A DNA stretch of 64,000 nucleotides from Gamsiella multidivaricata (GCF_025024155.1 NW_026251823.1:1-64000); one strand, 5' to 3'. Counted from the first letter of the stretch, positions 47,736 to 58,697 are shown. A program made the numbers and translations. The notes: a model not told the origin generated them from the sequence alone.

Positions 47736-48207
47736 ATGAAGAAAGACAAAGTTGTAGCCCTAGAACACAATCATTACCTTTACATCCATGCATTGGTACT
47801 GTGTAAGAGCCAGGCGTCGAGGACCGAGGTGAAAGGGTTTGCTCCAAAGACGGTGGAAGTGTTGAATCAGATGAAGGATCAAAATCATTCTGGTTGGCCT
47901 GTGCTTGTAAGTGGTCAATTTCGTAAAGCTCTCCTTGATAAGAAATCTCCATGCCCTTATAGACCTTTGCGGTTAAATACATATGTTTGCACGGCGCCTG
48001 ATGTTGAGCATAATAGTTGCAGCGACAGGCAGCAATGATGGCGAATTCTTCGTCTGTACGGACGTCATATGTAAGACTTGTGGGTGAGCGAGGAACAACG
48101 AGGTGAAAACGAGGGAGACGAGTGAACAAGGTGAGTGAACAAAGACGAATATGTGAAGACAATAGTTTATTGACTAGACTGTTGTGAGTATATGAACTGG
48201 GGTTCAA
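47736..48207 (-). pseudogene. SWIM zinc-finger fragment, probably C terminus of a MULE-type transposase
   Basis: A minus-strand frame contains the SWIM finger CRCNYYAQHQAPCKHMYL (C-x-C ... C-x-H), preceded by YDVRTDEEFAIIAA. SWIM fingers of this kind sit at the C terminus of Mutator-like transposases, although some host proteins have them. The segment after the finger is Ser/Pro-rich and runs into the terminal repeat of the piggyBac-like element. No catalytic domain is found upstream on this strand, so it is a fragment. Confidence 0.5.
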
Positions 48208-48584
48208 CTATATAGTCTGTCTTCCCTTATATACATCAGACGAATAAAGGTCCTGATTAGTAATCCATGGTTCTAGACGTTTCGGTGCTGCCTTTGCTCA
48301 TCTTTACATCATGGAGCTTTCTGTGATGAGGGCGACGTTGATCCAATCTTAGACGCGTCTAGCGTCACATGACAATACCAATCAGAGTTAAGCTCTGACA
48401 TGAACCCACGCGTTACAGCACTGATCACTCGTTTTCCTTCCTTACTTTAAACCTCATAACCTCATCGTCTTTGCAGATTCCCGACATCCGACCTCTTTTC
48501 CATTGAATCGATCACATTACTTCAGCTAAACACTACACATTCGACAGCAGCTCTCTCATCGCGCCACTCGACGTACAGGAAGTG
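48208..48584. other. Upstream region of the plus-strand XPG-like gene
   Basis: 377 bases. It holds a perfect 10-base palindrome AGACGCGTCT near 48,350-48,360 and a C/T-rich stretch before the ATG. It probably contains the promoter and perhaps an element boundary. No terminal repeat was matched to the other side of the Fanzor. Confidence 0.4.
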
Positions 48585-49645
48585 ATGGGTCTTAAAGGCT
48601 GGTACGCCTTTCTTCGTAAGAAGGGTTACCAACCCTCTGTACTTTACCTATCAGCCGCGTCAACAACCTCGAGCACCGCCACCAGAAGATTCGACCTTCT
48701 CTCTCGCTTTTCAGTCATCAGGAATGCTTATACACAGAACTCCATCGAGATGGCCCATACGGTCCTAGAGCTGGATGTCATGCGGTTCGGGACCAAGGAA
48801 AACACCATTATCTACGTCGACGGAATCCAAGCAGAGGAGAAGGAGTTCACTGCTCAGATCCGCCAAGAAGCTCGGGAGAAGACCACTAAGCGTTGCAAAG
48901 AAAGTGTGGATGAACTACAAAGACGGATCGATAACAACCTCAAGGTTCGTAAGCGACACTCCGCCGATGCCTGGACCAGCCTTGCGTCCTCCTTCTATTG
49001 GTCCCTGCCCATCCGTGATGCATTTGTCAAGTATATGCAGGGTGAGGGGTGGAACATTCAGCGATGCGAGACGGAAGCTGATGTTGTGATCGCTCAGGAT
49101 TGCAGATTTGACGATATTGTCGTGTCTGCGGACAGCGATATGCTCGCGTACCCATCCGTGTCAAGTCTGTGGCGCCCGATTTCAAAGAACTTGATTCTGA
49201 TCTACAAAATATCGGATATCTGTGAGGTTCTCGGTGTGTCCAGGATCCAACTCACGGCCCTCGCTGTTGCCTCCAACAACGACTACGGAAAAAAATATCT
49301 ACTCTCTTGGACCGGCGACCAACTTTTCGATTATCAAGACGATCAAGAAACAAGGTAAATATCAATGATCAAAGTATTAAGGAGCGAGGCTGAACCATTT
49401 AACTAATATATATTTTTTTCTACTTTTTTTTACCCTATTTTTGCAGATGTGCGACAGACGTGAATGCATATTTGGAAGACTCCAAGGTCGTTTTAAAAAT
49501 CACAGACAACAAAACACTTGAACTTGCACTCAGAGTCTTTGTTAATCTCCAACAGACGCCTGTCAGCGATCCTCGCCCTTTGTCCAGCGTCTCGTCCTAC
49601 AGTGAGCTTTACAAACAACTCAAGGATCTTTGTGCCATGTACTAA
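48585..49645 (+). CDS. XPG/FEN1-like PIN-domain nuclease (2 exons), upstream partner of the Fanzor
   Basis: Structure-specific nuclease fold of the FEN1/XPG/EXO1 group. Exons 48585-49354 and 49447-49645 splice in phase to 322 residues. It begins MGLKGWYAFLRKKGY, the XPG N-terminal signature. The acidic sites are IIYVDGIQAEEKE, the ETEADVVIAQD segment (E-x-E-A-D) and VVSADSDMLAY. A helical segment with ALAVASNNDYGKK corresponds to the H2TH-like DNA-binding part, here without the usual Gly-rich loop. The frame ends at a TAA (49643-49645). Beyond that stop the same frame runs to a GT donor at 49681 and splices in phase into the Fanzor exon, so the stop may have split what was one fused protein. 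The minus-strand copy at 44.8-45.4 kb is the only relative in the window and has the same order of motifs. Confidence 0.75.
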
Positions 49646-49776
49646 GAGAACAAGGATTTTCGCGCACAACTGCAACCAAGGTATGCTATATTTCTGTTCA
49701 ATATCGCACGGCATTTAGGACTTGGCATCGGCAATCATCTCACAGCTCACCTTACTTATTGTTTTGATGTCAATAG

Positions 49777-52700
49777 TACTCGCAAGGATCGGATCATCCG
49801 CCTCCGCTCCTCACAGTCTTTCATTCGATATAGGACAGTTGAGTCTCCAGCTATGTTGAAGCCTGGCCTTGGGTCGCGCTTACCACAGCCGCCATCACCG
49901 CAACCATCCTCGGCACAACCACAACAACCTGCACCGATTCTGCAGGATAACCCTTCGACCACATTACCGTCTCAGGAGTCAAACGGTCACCCGCCGCTTC
50001 CAAGGACGCAATTCCCACGAAATCGCCATCGTTACTCATTCAAGACGAGGACAGGGGCAACAAACCCCCCACCCCCAGTCAAGATGAAGCTCTACAAGTT
50101 CAAGCCTTACAAGGAGCCTGAAGCAAAAGACGAGCTTGAGCCCTCCAGCGACGAGCCCAAGCCCAAGCCCAAGCCCAAGACCAAACTCAAAACGTTGTCC
50201 GATTCGAGTGCAGCCACCCGCAAGCTCGCTTTTACACGGTTATTACAATACCAGCACCCAACGTCTACTTTGAACGTCGGTACTCTATCCGCTAACCTCA
50301 GACGAGCTCTGCCAAACGACGGTACCGTTCAACAGGAAGTTGCCCTCTGTATCCGAAACGCTGTGCGCGAGGCTGCCAGGATCAAACGACAAGGTCAACG
50401 AGTAATTGGAAAGGTTGTCGAGCATGTGAACAAGCATGAACCGGGTCCCAACGATCGTCGATTCATGAATTTTCTTTGTCCTCGAGTCTCCATGAAGGAC
50501 GCGAAAAAACTGGATGACGGTTGTGCTGCAGAGGACGACGATGAGGATGGTGGTGACATGGACCAGAAATCCAAAGATGGCAAAGGCTCTGAGCAGTTCT
50601 TGTTCCTCCAGAGCTTTCTGGCATACCTCTACTCTGGGAACTACCCACGAAAAAGTGGTACCGGTCAGAAGGTCAACGATTTCATTGATCGCCTCAAGGA
50701 TCTCGGACTGTACGCCCCACCATGTCCTCGGGCCGCTCTCAACGAGACAACTCCCTTCTCACCAAAAGAGTTACTCCTATCGGTGGCGTTGCAGCTCAAG
50801 GTCGAACTCAAAAAAATGTACCGTAATGGGACCTGTGAGCTGCATAATAAGGTATGAGTTGAGGGCACTACTGGTCATCTTAATGTACATCAAACCGATA
50901 CCTATCATGTCTCTTATTTATTATTTTCTATCTTCTCAATTATAGCTCCAGGAAAGAAAAAAGAAGGGGCTGCTGGGATCCGATGTTAACGTGGAGGTCC
51001 AGGAGGAGGTATCTGCTATCGAAAACTACCTCGCGATCAACAAATTGAGTCCAAACCCTCGTAGGATCATCCCCATGTCGACGGCGAAGCAACCTTTTGT
51101 CAGTTTCACGGAACGACAACTGGCTATGTTCTTTTTCAACTGCGGAGACGCACTGAGGGCACGGGTTCAGGAACTGGTCGGTACCGTCTGCACATCCATG
51201 CGGGATGTTGAGGAGCGGATAGGAGGAAAAGAACCAGGCTTTCTCATCAAGCACCTCATCGTCGATATCGATCCCGAAGACCTGACCAGTCGCAAGAGAG
51301 GCAAGGCTGGACACCGCGCTGCGATCAAGTTGTTATCCCTTGATGATCTCGAGACCCACTTGCAGATGCTGGACGATCCAGAGTTCAGACCGGAGACCTA
51401 TGCCCGCAAAGGATATTTTCTCAGGGGGTTCTTACGAACTGACGGATTCACTATGCAGCTCCTGTGTTCCAAAGTCAGGGAACTTCTGTCAGTCAAATAC
51501 AAACGGTTGCCCGGCGATCGCCTACCTCCTCGATTGACTTCAACACTTCACGGTACCAGTGATTTTTTGACGGAGATCCGAAACGTTATCCGAACCAAAG
51601 ACGATGTGGCGAGACTTTGGCTTGGTGTCGATCCTAAAGATATCAAGATTCTCACCCTTGACGCAGGACAAGCTTTTGTCGTTGGAGCATATGCATACCT
51701 ACCAGGAAAATCGATGAACAAGGACGAGTCCACTTCCTTCAATGGTGCATTCCCTATCGCCTCTTACTCCACAACAACACCACAGGATCTGATGCAAAAG
51801 CCGTCTTTGGAGGCACAAACAACTTCAACACCACAGGATCTGATGCAAAAGCCGCCTTTGGAGGCACAAACAATTTCAACACCGCCAGCAACAATGACAG
51901 TGTGACAAGATCCCTCACCACAATCTTACCGTCAACCAGAAGGCCGTGATGCAGCCTGTCTTCCGATATAGACGCTGGCTCGAGGATGAGAAGCAACTGA
52001 AACCAGAGGGTCCAGAGCGGCAACATCAATTGAAACCGGATATCGGGTTACAGTCGATTGCGCATATCGAGTCCCAGCTCCCACCTCTCCAAGGTCCAGA
52101 CACCAGTGTCACCAACTATATTGAGGAGTTGAAAAAAGTCGAGAACCGACTCTTGGAGTTCTATAACGGGGACAACTTTCGATTCAAGAAGCACACATGG
52201 GACATGAAGAGAGCCAAGCACATCGAGTACCAGGCTATTGCCAACAGTCTGCTTGGAATCGTTGGCGGTAGCATTGGTGAACGTCGAGCCAATGATAATC
52301 CAGTGTTGATTGGTGTGGGCCTTGGCCAGTTCGGGAGCAGTAGTCGACTGTCGTCTCTCCACTCATCGTTTTTGTCATACTTTGTCCCTTTGGTAAGCAA
52401 ACGTTTTGTTTTTTGTATCATTGACAATATTTTCTGAGGATTGAGTGCAGGTGAATAACTTATTTTAATTGTTGTAATTAGGCGCGGTCCCTCGGGTATA
52501 TTGTCGTCGGTCTTAATGAGTTTTATACCTCAAAGAAATGTCCGGATTGCCACCGGTTTGTGGCCGAAGTCACCCTTCGACAATTCTTCTGCCCCCACTG
52601 TGGACGGTATCACCACAGAGATGTCATGGCAGCCGAGATATGTCCCATATTGTACGAGAGTACCTGTTGTACCAAGAGCGACCGCGATATCTGCACCCTG

Positions 52701-52915
52701 CTGCAGCAGACGGCAGGTATCCATGGATGGAATCATTGAGTTCAGGACAAGGGACAAGCGTCGAGGCGGCTGTCGGAATTAGTGACTCCACCCCACCGAT
52801 CCAGGCCGGTGGTACTCGATCTCGGAAAAAACGATCGACCTCCAGTTCGACTCAGCAGGAACGTCCAAGAAAAATGGCCAACATTTTGTGTGTACGGCCA
52901 CACCCACCCACGTGA
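49777..52915 (+). pseudogene. Fanzor (eukaryotic TnpB-type RNA-guided nuclease), nearly complete but frame-slipped
   Basis: Exons 49777-50851, 50946 to about 51.9 kb, a frame-shifted segment to 52392, and 52482-52739 (shifted frame to 52915). An independent start could be ATG 49853. A Pro-rich N terminus precedes helices (LAFTRLLQYQHP, NAVREAARIKRQG), then LRGFLRTDGFTMQLL, the RuvC-I strand ILTLDAGQAFVVGAYAYLPG, FRYRRWLEDEKQ, the helix WDMKRAKHIEYQAI, VLIGVGLGQFGSSSRLSSLHSSF, then NEFYTSKKCPDC (alternative catalytic Glu) and FFCPHCGRYHHRDVMAAE (zinc ribbon and RuvC-III Asp). The order and motifs are those of Fanzor proteins. A one-base loss just after DVMAAE hides the normal ending RPRYLHP, which is present in the next frame; a second disruption lies in a 51-base repeat near 51.78-51.91 kb. 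Both can be evolutionary decay or sequence error. Confidence 0.8.
51777..51890 (+). repeat. 51-bp coding tandem repeat inside the Fanzor
   Basis: Two complete 51-base units (51777-51827, 51828-51878; two substitutions or so apart) plus a partial third. The length is a multiple of three. In the annotated frame they read TPQDLMQKP.LEAQT.S; in the +2 frame they read TTGSDAKA.FGGTNNFN. The reading frame of the Fanzor changes across this repeat. Confidence 0.85.
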
Positions 52916-53905
52916 TGATTACAGGGGCGTTGATGAATTTATGATGACGTAGATAACGCCCAGATAGTCCTGTTTTCAACTTGAGATTTGGCAGTTTCTT
53001 CTATCGGTTGTCGCCCTTTTTAGGTAATGCGAATGGGGAGCACAATAAGGTTGCGACAAGGGTGTGGAGTTGTGCCATCATGGACGAGGGATGAGCCCGT
53101 GGAAGGGAAGGTAGCCCCCATCCTCTCTCTCTTTCCCAGAGACCGCGCCATGTGTGGGGATCCGAACGAGAAGATACGGCTGCTCTCTGGCCTTCTCCAC
53201 AGACGCAATTGATTGGCCTGGACCTGTTAAATAAATACTTCCGAGGCATTTTCATTTTCCATTCCAGCTGTTTCCGGGTCTGGCGCCCCCCTCCTCTCTC
53301 TCCCCCCCCCCCCCCCAAGCTCTTCTCCCTCTCCACATTTCATAGTTCAACATCGCATGGTAAATTGTTGGGTCTGAATGAAGGTAGCAGGACTGGATGG
53401 GCCTTGGCATCCATCCCTTGAGGACGGACGAACAAGCGAGTAATAGACTACACCCATGGTAGTCTAGCCGTTGAATGCATCCATTTCTTTGCTGCGTTGC
53501 ATATCCTTTCCCTTCCTCTTCCTCTTCCTCTTTTCCTTTTGAATAGGACACTGCAATCGGATGGGACCCTATTGGCGGGTCCTCAGCAGATGGATGATGA
53601 AGTCACTGCACCGCACTCTAGTATAAATACCAACGCTTGTTCCTCTCTCCTCTCTCTCCATTCGTTGATCTCTCCCCCCTCTTTTAATTCTTCTCTCGTT
53701 CGTTCCTCTCCACTCTCCACTCCCTACTCTTCACTCTCCACTCTATTTTCTCCGCACTTCACACTTCACACCCCACACTCTGCACCTCGTGTTTCCCTTG
53801 ACGTTCTTACTCTTGCACTCTCCACTCTCCACTCTTTACTCTCCACTCTCCACTCTCTCCACTCTCCACTCTCCACTCTCCACTCTTAAACTCTTACTTC
53901 CGTCA
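52740..53905. other. Fanzor 3' flank and promoter of the carnitine acyltransferase gene
   Basis: Guide RNAs of Fanzors usually map to the 3' end and flank of the gene. Here a hairpin-capable pair GGGCGTT (52925-52931) and AACGCCC (52955-52961) lies just after the Fanzor end. Further right is a G/C-rich tract with a C-run (about 53,300-53,320) and then the CTCCACT tandem before the acyltransferase ATG. No gene is supported. Confidence 0.4.
53817..53887 (+). repeat. (CTCCACT)n tandem in the leader of the carnitine acyltransferase gene
   Basis: About nine imperfect copies of the 7-base unit CTCCACT end 20 bases before the start ATG, extending a C/T-rich leader from about 53,640. They would lie in the 5' UTR. 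Confidence 0.8.
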
Positions 53906-54790
53906 ATGGCTGTCTCTGCACACTCTTATAATATGCCTCCACACACTCAGCCTCGAGGATCTGTGCCAGTCTCCAATCCCACTTTCATGCCCAACAGTTG
54001 CCAGTCGACTCCCTCGTCCTGTGCTTTGTCCGTCAACAATGACGTAGGGGTCATGGACAAGGGCCAAGACCAGCTGCCGTCCTTACCCGTCCCTCCTTTG
54101 GATCAGACCTTGACAAGATACCTAGAGTCGATCCGACCCCTGACTTCCGATGATGAATACAACCGAATGGCCGATGCAGTCCAGCAATTTAATCAGTCCG
54201 GTCAAGGCCCTTCGCTTGACCAGAGGCTGCGTAAACATGCCAAGGAATGCGAAGCGAGAGGCACGAGCTGGTTGGCAGAGTGGTGGGATGATTGGGCTTA
54301 CTTCTCACACCGCGACTCGTCCACGTTCTTTGTCAACTACTATTTCGGATTCCAGGATGATCCGCGCATGCCCACCCAAACAGCCCGCGCTGCGCTGCTC
54401 GTCAGTCTTGCCCTGGAATTCAGGCAATTGATCTCAAAGTAAGTGCTGTGTGCCATGCACTGGTTGTCATACTGCGTGTTGCACTGTGTATCACCGTGTA
54501 TCACTGTGTATATTGCCCACATGGCGTTTAATCTGAGGTGTCTGGTCACTTGTACAAGATGTTCGGACGTTCTTATTATCTCGGCTTTGATCTCCATATC
54601 GATGACATATTTACAAGTGTACGGATAATTAAGGTTCAGATTTTAATGCGGACAATATCAGAAGGGCCTGGGCTCATTCTCAGAAGTGTACTCTAATTTT
54701 AAATGCGATGCTGGTATTTCTCATCCTGGTGCTGCAATTGGGAGCCAGAGAAGGAACCCATTTACTTCTATATCCCTCTCCTTCTCCTGG

Positions 54791-54830
<40 letters not shown>

Positions 54831-57057
54831 ACGATAATGGCGACGACAAGAAGCAGGGGGAAGTGGCACGTGCCCCTTTCCGAAAGATTGTCTATGTGTG
54901 GTGGTGCATCTTCCTTTTTGGGACTACCGGATGGAAGAACTCTACAGTGATACTAGACAAAACGATGGTCAAGAGGCCTTAGCGATCGTGATCATGAGCA
55001 CTTGGATCTGGGTTCGGCTGCTAACCACGTTCTGACACATTCTTTCATTGCAATGCACCCGTAGTCGAACATTGACTCCTGATATGGCTAGAAATTCGCC
55101 CTTCTGCATGAACATGTACCGCTTCCTGTTCAACTACAGCCGCATCTCCGGGACCCCCACTGATGCCGCCGTCGGCTTCCCTACTGAGGCCAACAATCAC
55201 ATATGTGTCGTCCGCAATGGCAAGTTCTACATCTTCGAGACACAGCATATACCCTCAAAGCCATCTTCAGTTCTCAGTCCACGCGAGATCATGATCCAGT
55301 TGGAGCGCATTAAAAAGATGGCCGACGATGACAAGTCGTCTGCCCCCGCCGTCGGCATCCTGTCCACGGGCCAGCGCGATCAGGCTGCCAAGGACCGTGT
55401 CACTCTCTTCGAGGCCCATGCGACTAACAAGGCCCATATGGCCAAGATCGAGTCCTCGATGTTTGTCCTTTGCTTGGACTCGACTTCGCCCTCGACATCT
55501 GAAGAGTTCTCACGCGCGTGCTGGCATGGAGACGGAGCCAGTCGTTGGTTCGACAAATGCTTCCAGTTGATCGTCTTTGCGAATGGCCGTGCAGGAATGA
55601 ATGGAGAGCACTCCAAGATGGATGCAACCCCCACGTCGCGTCTCTGCCGCTACCTAATTGACGAGGCCCAGGCTCGTACCCTGCCAGACTTTCGAGGACT
55701 GAATGCAGAGGATTTGTACGAAATCGCCTCTGTTCTGGATAAGCCCCAGCCGCTCAGCTTTGTCAGCAGCTCCGCTCTCGACAGGGCCATTGCGAACGCC
55801 TTTGCGTACTTCAGGGCCACTGTGGACGCACACGAGATGATCCCGACAGAGTTCAGGGGCTATGGCAAGGGTCTCATCAAATCGTTTAAAATGTCGCCGG
55901 ATGCCTATGTGCAAATGGCTCTGCAGCTTGCCTATTACCGCAAGCACAAAGAGTTGGTTGCTACATACGAATCTGCAGCCACACGAAAGTACCGGCACGG
56001 TCGCACAGAGACAGCCCGATCGTGTTCCAACGAAAGCAAGGTCTTTTGCGAGGCCATGGATAATCCCGACGCAAGTCTTAAAGTGCGCGTTGCTGCCTGC
56101 CGCGCTGCCGTCGCGAGACATGCACAGTACACTGCCTGGGCCGTGGATGGACAGGCAGTCGATCGTCATCTGCTTGGTCTGCGGTTGATCCGGAAGCCAG
56201 ATGAGCCGATTCCGGCCCTATTTGCAGACCCAGTCTTCGCACGTACTTGCCGCTGGCGACTCTCGACATCTCAAATCTCAGACGACTGCTTCATTGCATA
56301 TGGATGGGGTGAGGTTGTTCCGGATGGCTATGGATGTGCCTATATGGTCAAGGAGTCAGAGCTGTACTTTTGTGTAACGAGTTTGAAGCTGGGCTCCAAA
56401 GAATTTGGCCAACACATTGTCGACGCGCTCGAGGACATGCGGTTCACGTTCGAGGAGGTACGCAAGATTGAAAAGGCCGAGGCGGCCCAGGCGGCCATGG
56501 TGGCAGCCGCAGCCGAGGCTCTTTCGCATGCGGAACGAGCAAGCGAGCTGGCCATGGCTAGCAATAACATGGACCCATCCCAAGCTACAGTCGGACGAGT
56601 TCGCAGTGAGCGAGTCGCGCTTTCGGACTCTTTCATGTCGAGGAGTCCGTCTCCAGCACGACCTCCTCTCCCTGCACCAAGAACAAGTCTGTTTTTCCAG
56701 AAACACGACCCTGTTTTGCGTACAGCCTTGGCACGAAACGCAATAGCGATGGCCCAGGAAAAGTACCTGTCCGGTATCGATGAGATTGCGTTTGATGACC
56801 TGGCTCCCGGATCGCCGCGGCCTCAAAACAAGACACTGCCTTTGAATGCATCGACAACGACTTCAGTTGAATCTGAGAAGCCTGCCACGGGTGACACTAG
56901 CGGAGCAATTGTGGGTCGTCCTCGAAGTGACTCTGGCGCGCATATCAGGACCTTCAGGGCCATCTTAATGGGAGAGGATGGAATTTTGAGTCGACTGCGG
57001 TCCCGAGGAGGCTCCAACAGGACCGGTAACAAGACTACGCCGCCACCAAGTCCTTGA
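53906..57057 (+). CDS. Carnitine O-acyltransferase (acetyltransferase type, 2 exons)
   Basis: Transfers acyl groups between CoA and carnitine. Exons 53906-54438 and 55065-57057 join in phase 2 (LISNRTLTPDMAR) to 841 residues. The N-terminal part has PPLDQTLTRYLESIRPL and SWLAEWWDDWAY; the catalytic His is in NGEHSKMDATPTSRL (about residue 360); later blocks include FKMSPDAYVQMALQLAYYR and ISDDCFIAYGWGEVVPDGYG. This is the choline/carnitine acyltransferase fold. The last 170 residues are an unusual disordered tail (Ala-rich helix then Ser/Pro/Arg). There is no clear mitochondrial presequence and no C-terminal peroxisomal tripeptide, so it resembles the cytosolic/outer-membrane Yat type, an inference. 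The 626-base intron contains a T33 run. Confidence 0.92.
54794..54826 (+). repeat. T33 homopolymer in intron
   Basis: A run of 33 T inside the single intron of the carnitine acyltransferase gene, about 240 bases before the acceptor. Confidence 0.85.
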
Positions 57058-57541
57058 TTCCTTGATTCCTTGATTCACCCGAGAAGCTCATCGCGTCGAA
57101 CTGTCAAAGTACTCTGTGTTGTACACTTTTACACTCCTTCATTCATTTGCCCAAATGGTAGTCTACTATACTGTGCATCGTTTTTTACTTTAAAATATTC
57201 GTCCGATTGCTCCAAACTGCATGCACAGATAACTTTCTCCATGTAAGGTCCTGTATCACTCAAACAGGCATGCACTGCACCTCTTAAGACGCATTTGAGA
57301 TGGCAATAAAGGGTGATTTATTGGCTTCGACGAATTTTGTGGGTATGGAATAAGGCGAGTGCGACTAGTGAAATAAAGCGAGCGGGATACGACGAATATT
57401 GGCATTATGGCCATGACGATCAACGCCATGGCGATAGAGGAGGATGAGGGGTATAAGGTATATATACATAATTGTAGATACAGAGAGGAGTGGTGTACTC
57501 GGCTCGGGTACTCGCGCCTTGGCTTTCTTGAATATGTCAAC
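57058..57541. other. Convergent intergenic region
   Basis: Lies between the 3' ends of the acyltransferase (plus) and lipase (minus) genes. It starts with a triple ttgattcc repeat right after the stop (57,053-57,075). No gene supported. Confidence 0.5.
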
Positions 57542-58697
57542 TTAGGTCATGGCAGACAGACAGTTGATAGTCTGAGGCCTCGCTGGGTTGAAATAGGCAT
57601 CGACCGCGTTAAAGACGATGGGATCGACCATCTGGGCGACGTGCTCAGACAGATCCACCGGGCAAAGGCTTTGGAGGACGACGTTTTGCACAAGCGGGTT
57701 CTTGTCCTTGAGGAGGCCACTGGTGTAGGGGGTCACAACCTCATCCGTCTTGGATACAATGAACTTGTACTGGACACCGGGCACAGTATCACCACCGGCA
57801 TTGAGATCCTGAAGAAACTGTGAGTTTGGTAGGAACTGGAAGCAGGAGAGGCACACAGGATCGATGATACCCTTGATGGTGTCATAAAGGCCGAGCGAGG
57901 TCAGGAAGGGAACGAGACCGCTAAGAGTGGTGCCATATGCAATGGCGCCAAAGGCGGCGAACTTGTCTATTCATCAACACAAAAAAAAAAAAAAAAAAAA
58001 AAAGCTGCATCAATATTCAGTCGAGTCAATATTTTCATGGTATAGGATGCAAAGTATGAGGTGCAAGGTTACCGATCTTGGAGGAACCTCCCAAGTATTT
58101 CAAATAGTATCGGGGCATGAGCGAGCCCTCGGAGTGGCCCAGCAGGTTGACCTTGGTGGTGTTGGTTGCAGCTAAGACCTTGTCGACAAAGGCAGACAGC
58201 TGAACGGCGCCGTTCTCCATCTTGTCAAGACCTGCAAGCAGAGGAATGCCTGGCAGCTGTCCGTAGGTCAAGCTGTACACACAGTATCCGCGTGCAACCA
58301 GTCTCGGGGCCATGTACAGCCAGTTGTCCCAGTTGTTAGCGATCTAGGGTGTAGAGGATATCCATGTTAATGATCAAACCACAAATGGTTTAGTACAAAT
58401 GAATAGGAACAATACTCGTCATGAAAGCATAGACGCCAGACATACCAATCCGTGGACCAGGATGATAGCACGGGGGTGTGCGCTCGAGGGTTTGCAGGAC
58501 CAATCATTGAAGCCGACCGACGAGCGCTTTAGGATCTTCTCGTGCTGGTCAACCTGTTCAGCCGTGTACATGCGCTTGGTCACGGGGACATAGTTGCTGA
58601 CGGCAGCGTTGGCTGGGATGGGAGAGGCTTCGACTAGGGTGGACGCGATAGTTGCGAGGGCAACAGCGGCGGCAAAGAGGGTCTTGTAAACGTACAT
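57542..58697 (-). CDS. Secreted lipase/esterase (alpha/beta hydrolase, 3 exons)
   Basis: Exons 58697-58446, 58343-58073 and 57966-57542 splice in phase to 315 residues. The N terminus is a signal peptide (MYVYKTLFAAAVALATIAS, then VEASP) followed by a short basic propeptide-like stretch (KRMY, LKRS). The oxyanion strand is PRAIILVHGL, the nucleophile elbow NLLGHSEGSLM (Ser about 155, GHSxG), the acid Asp in SKTDEVVTPY and the catalytic His in SEHVAQM. This fits bacterial/fungal class-2 lipases that act extracellularly on short- or medium-chain esters; substrate inferred. A24 lies in intron 2 (about 57,979-58,003). Confidence 0.9.

Noticed and set aside
48340..52965. Terminal inverted repeats bounding the plus-strand Fanzor element
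   Set aside because: The AGACGCGTCT palindrome on the left and the GGGCGTT/AACGCCC pair on the right do not match each other, so no element boundary can be claimed.
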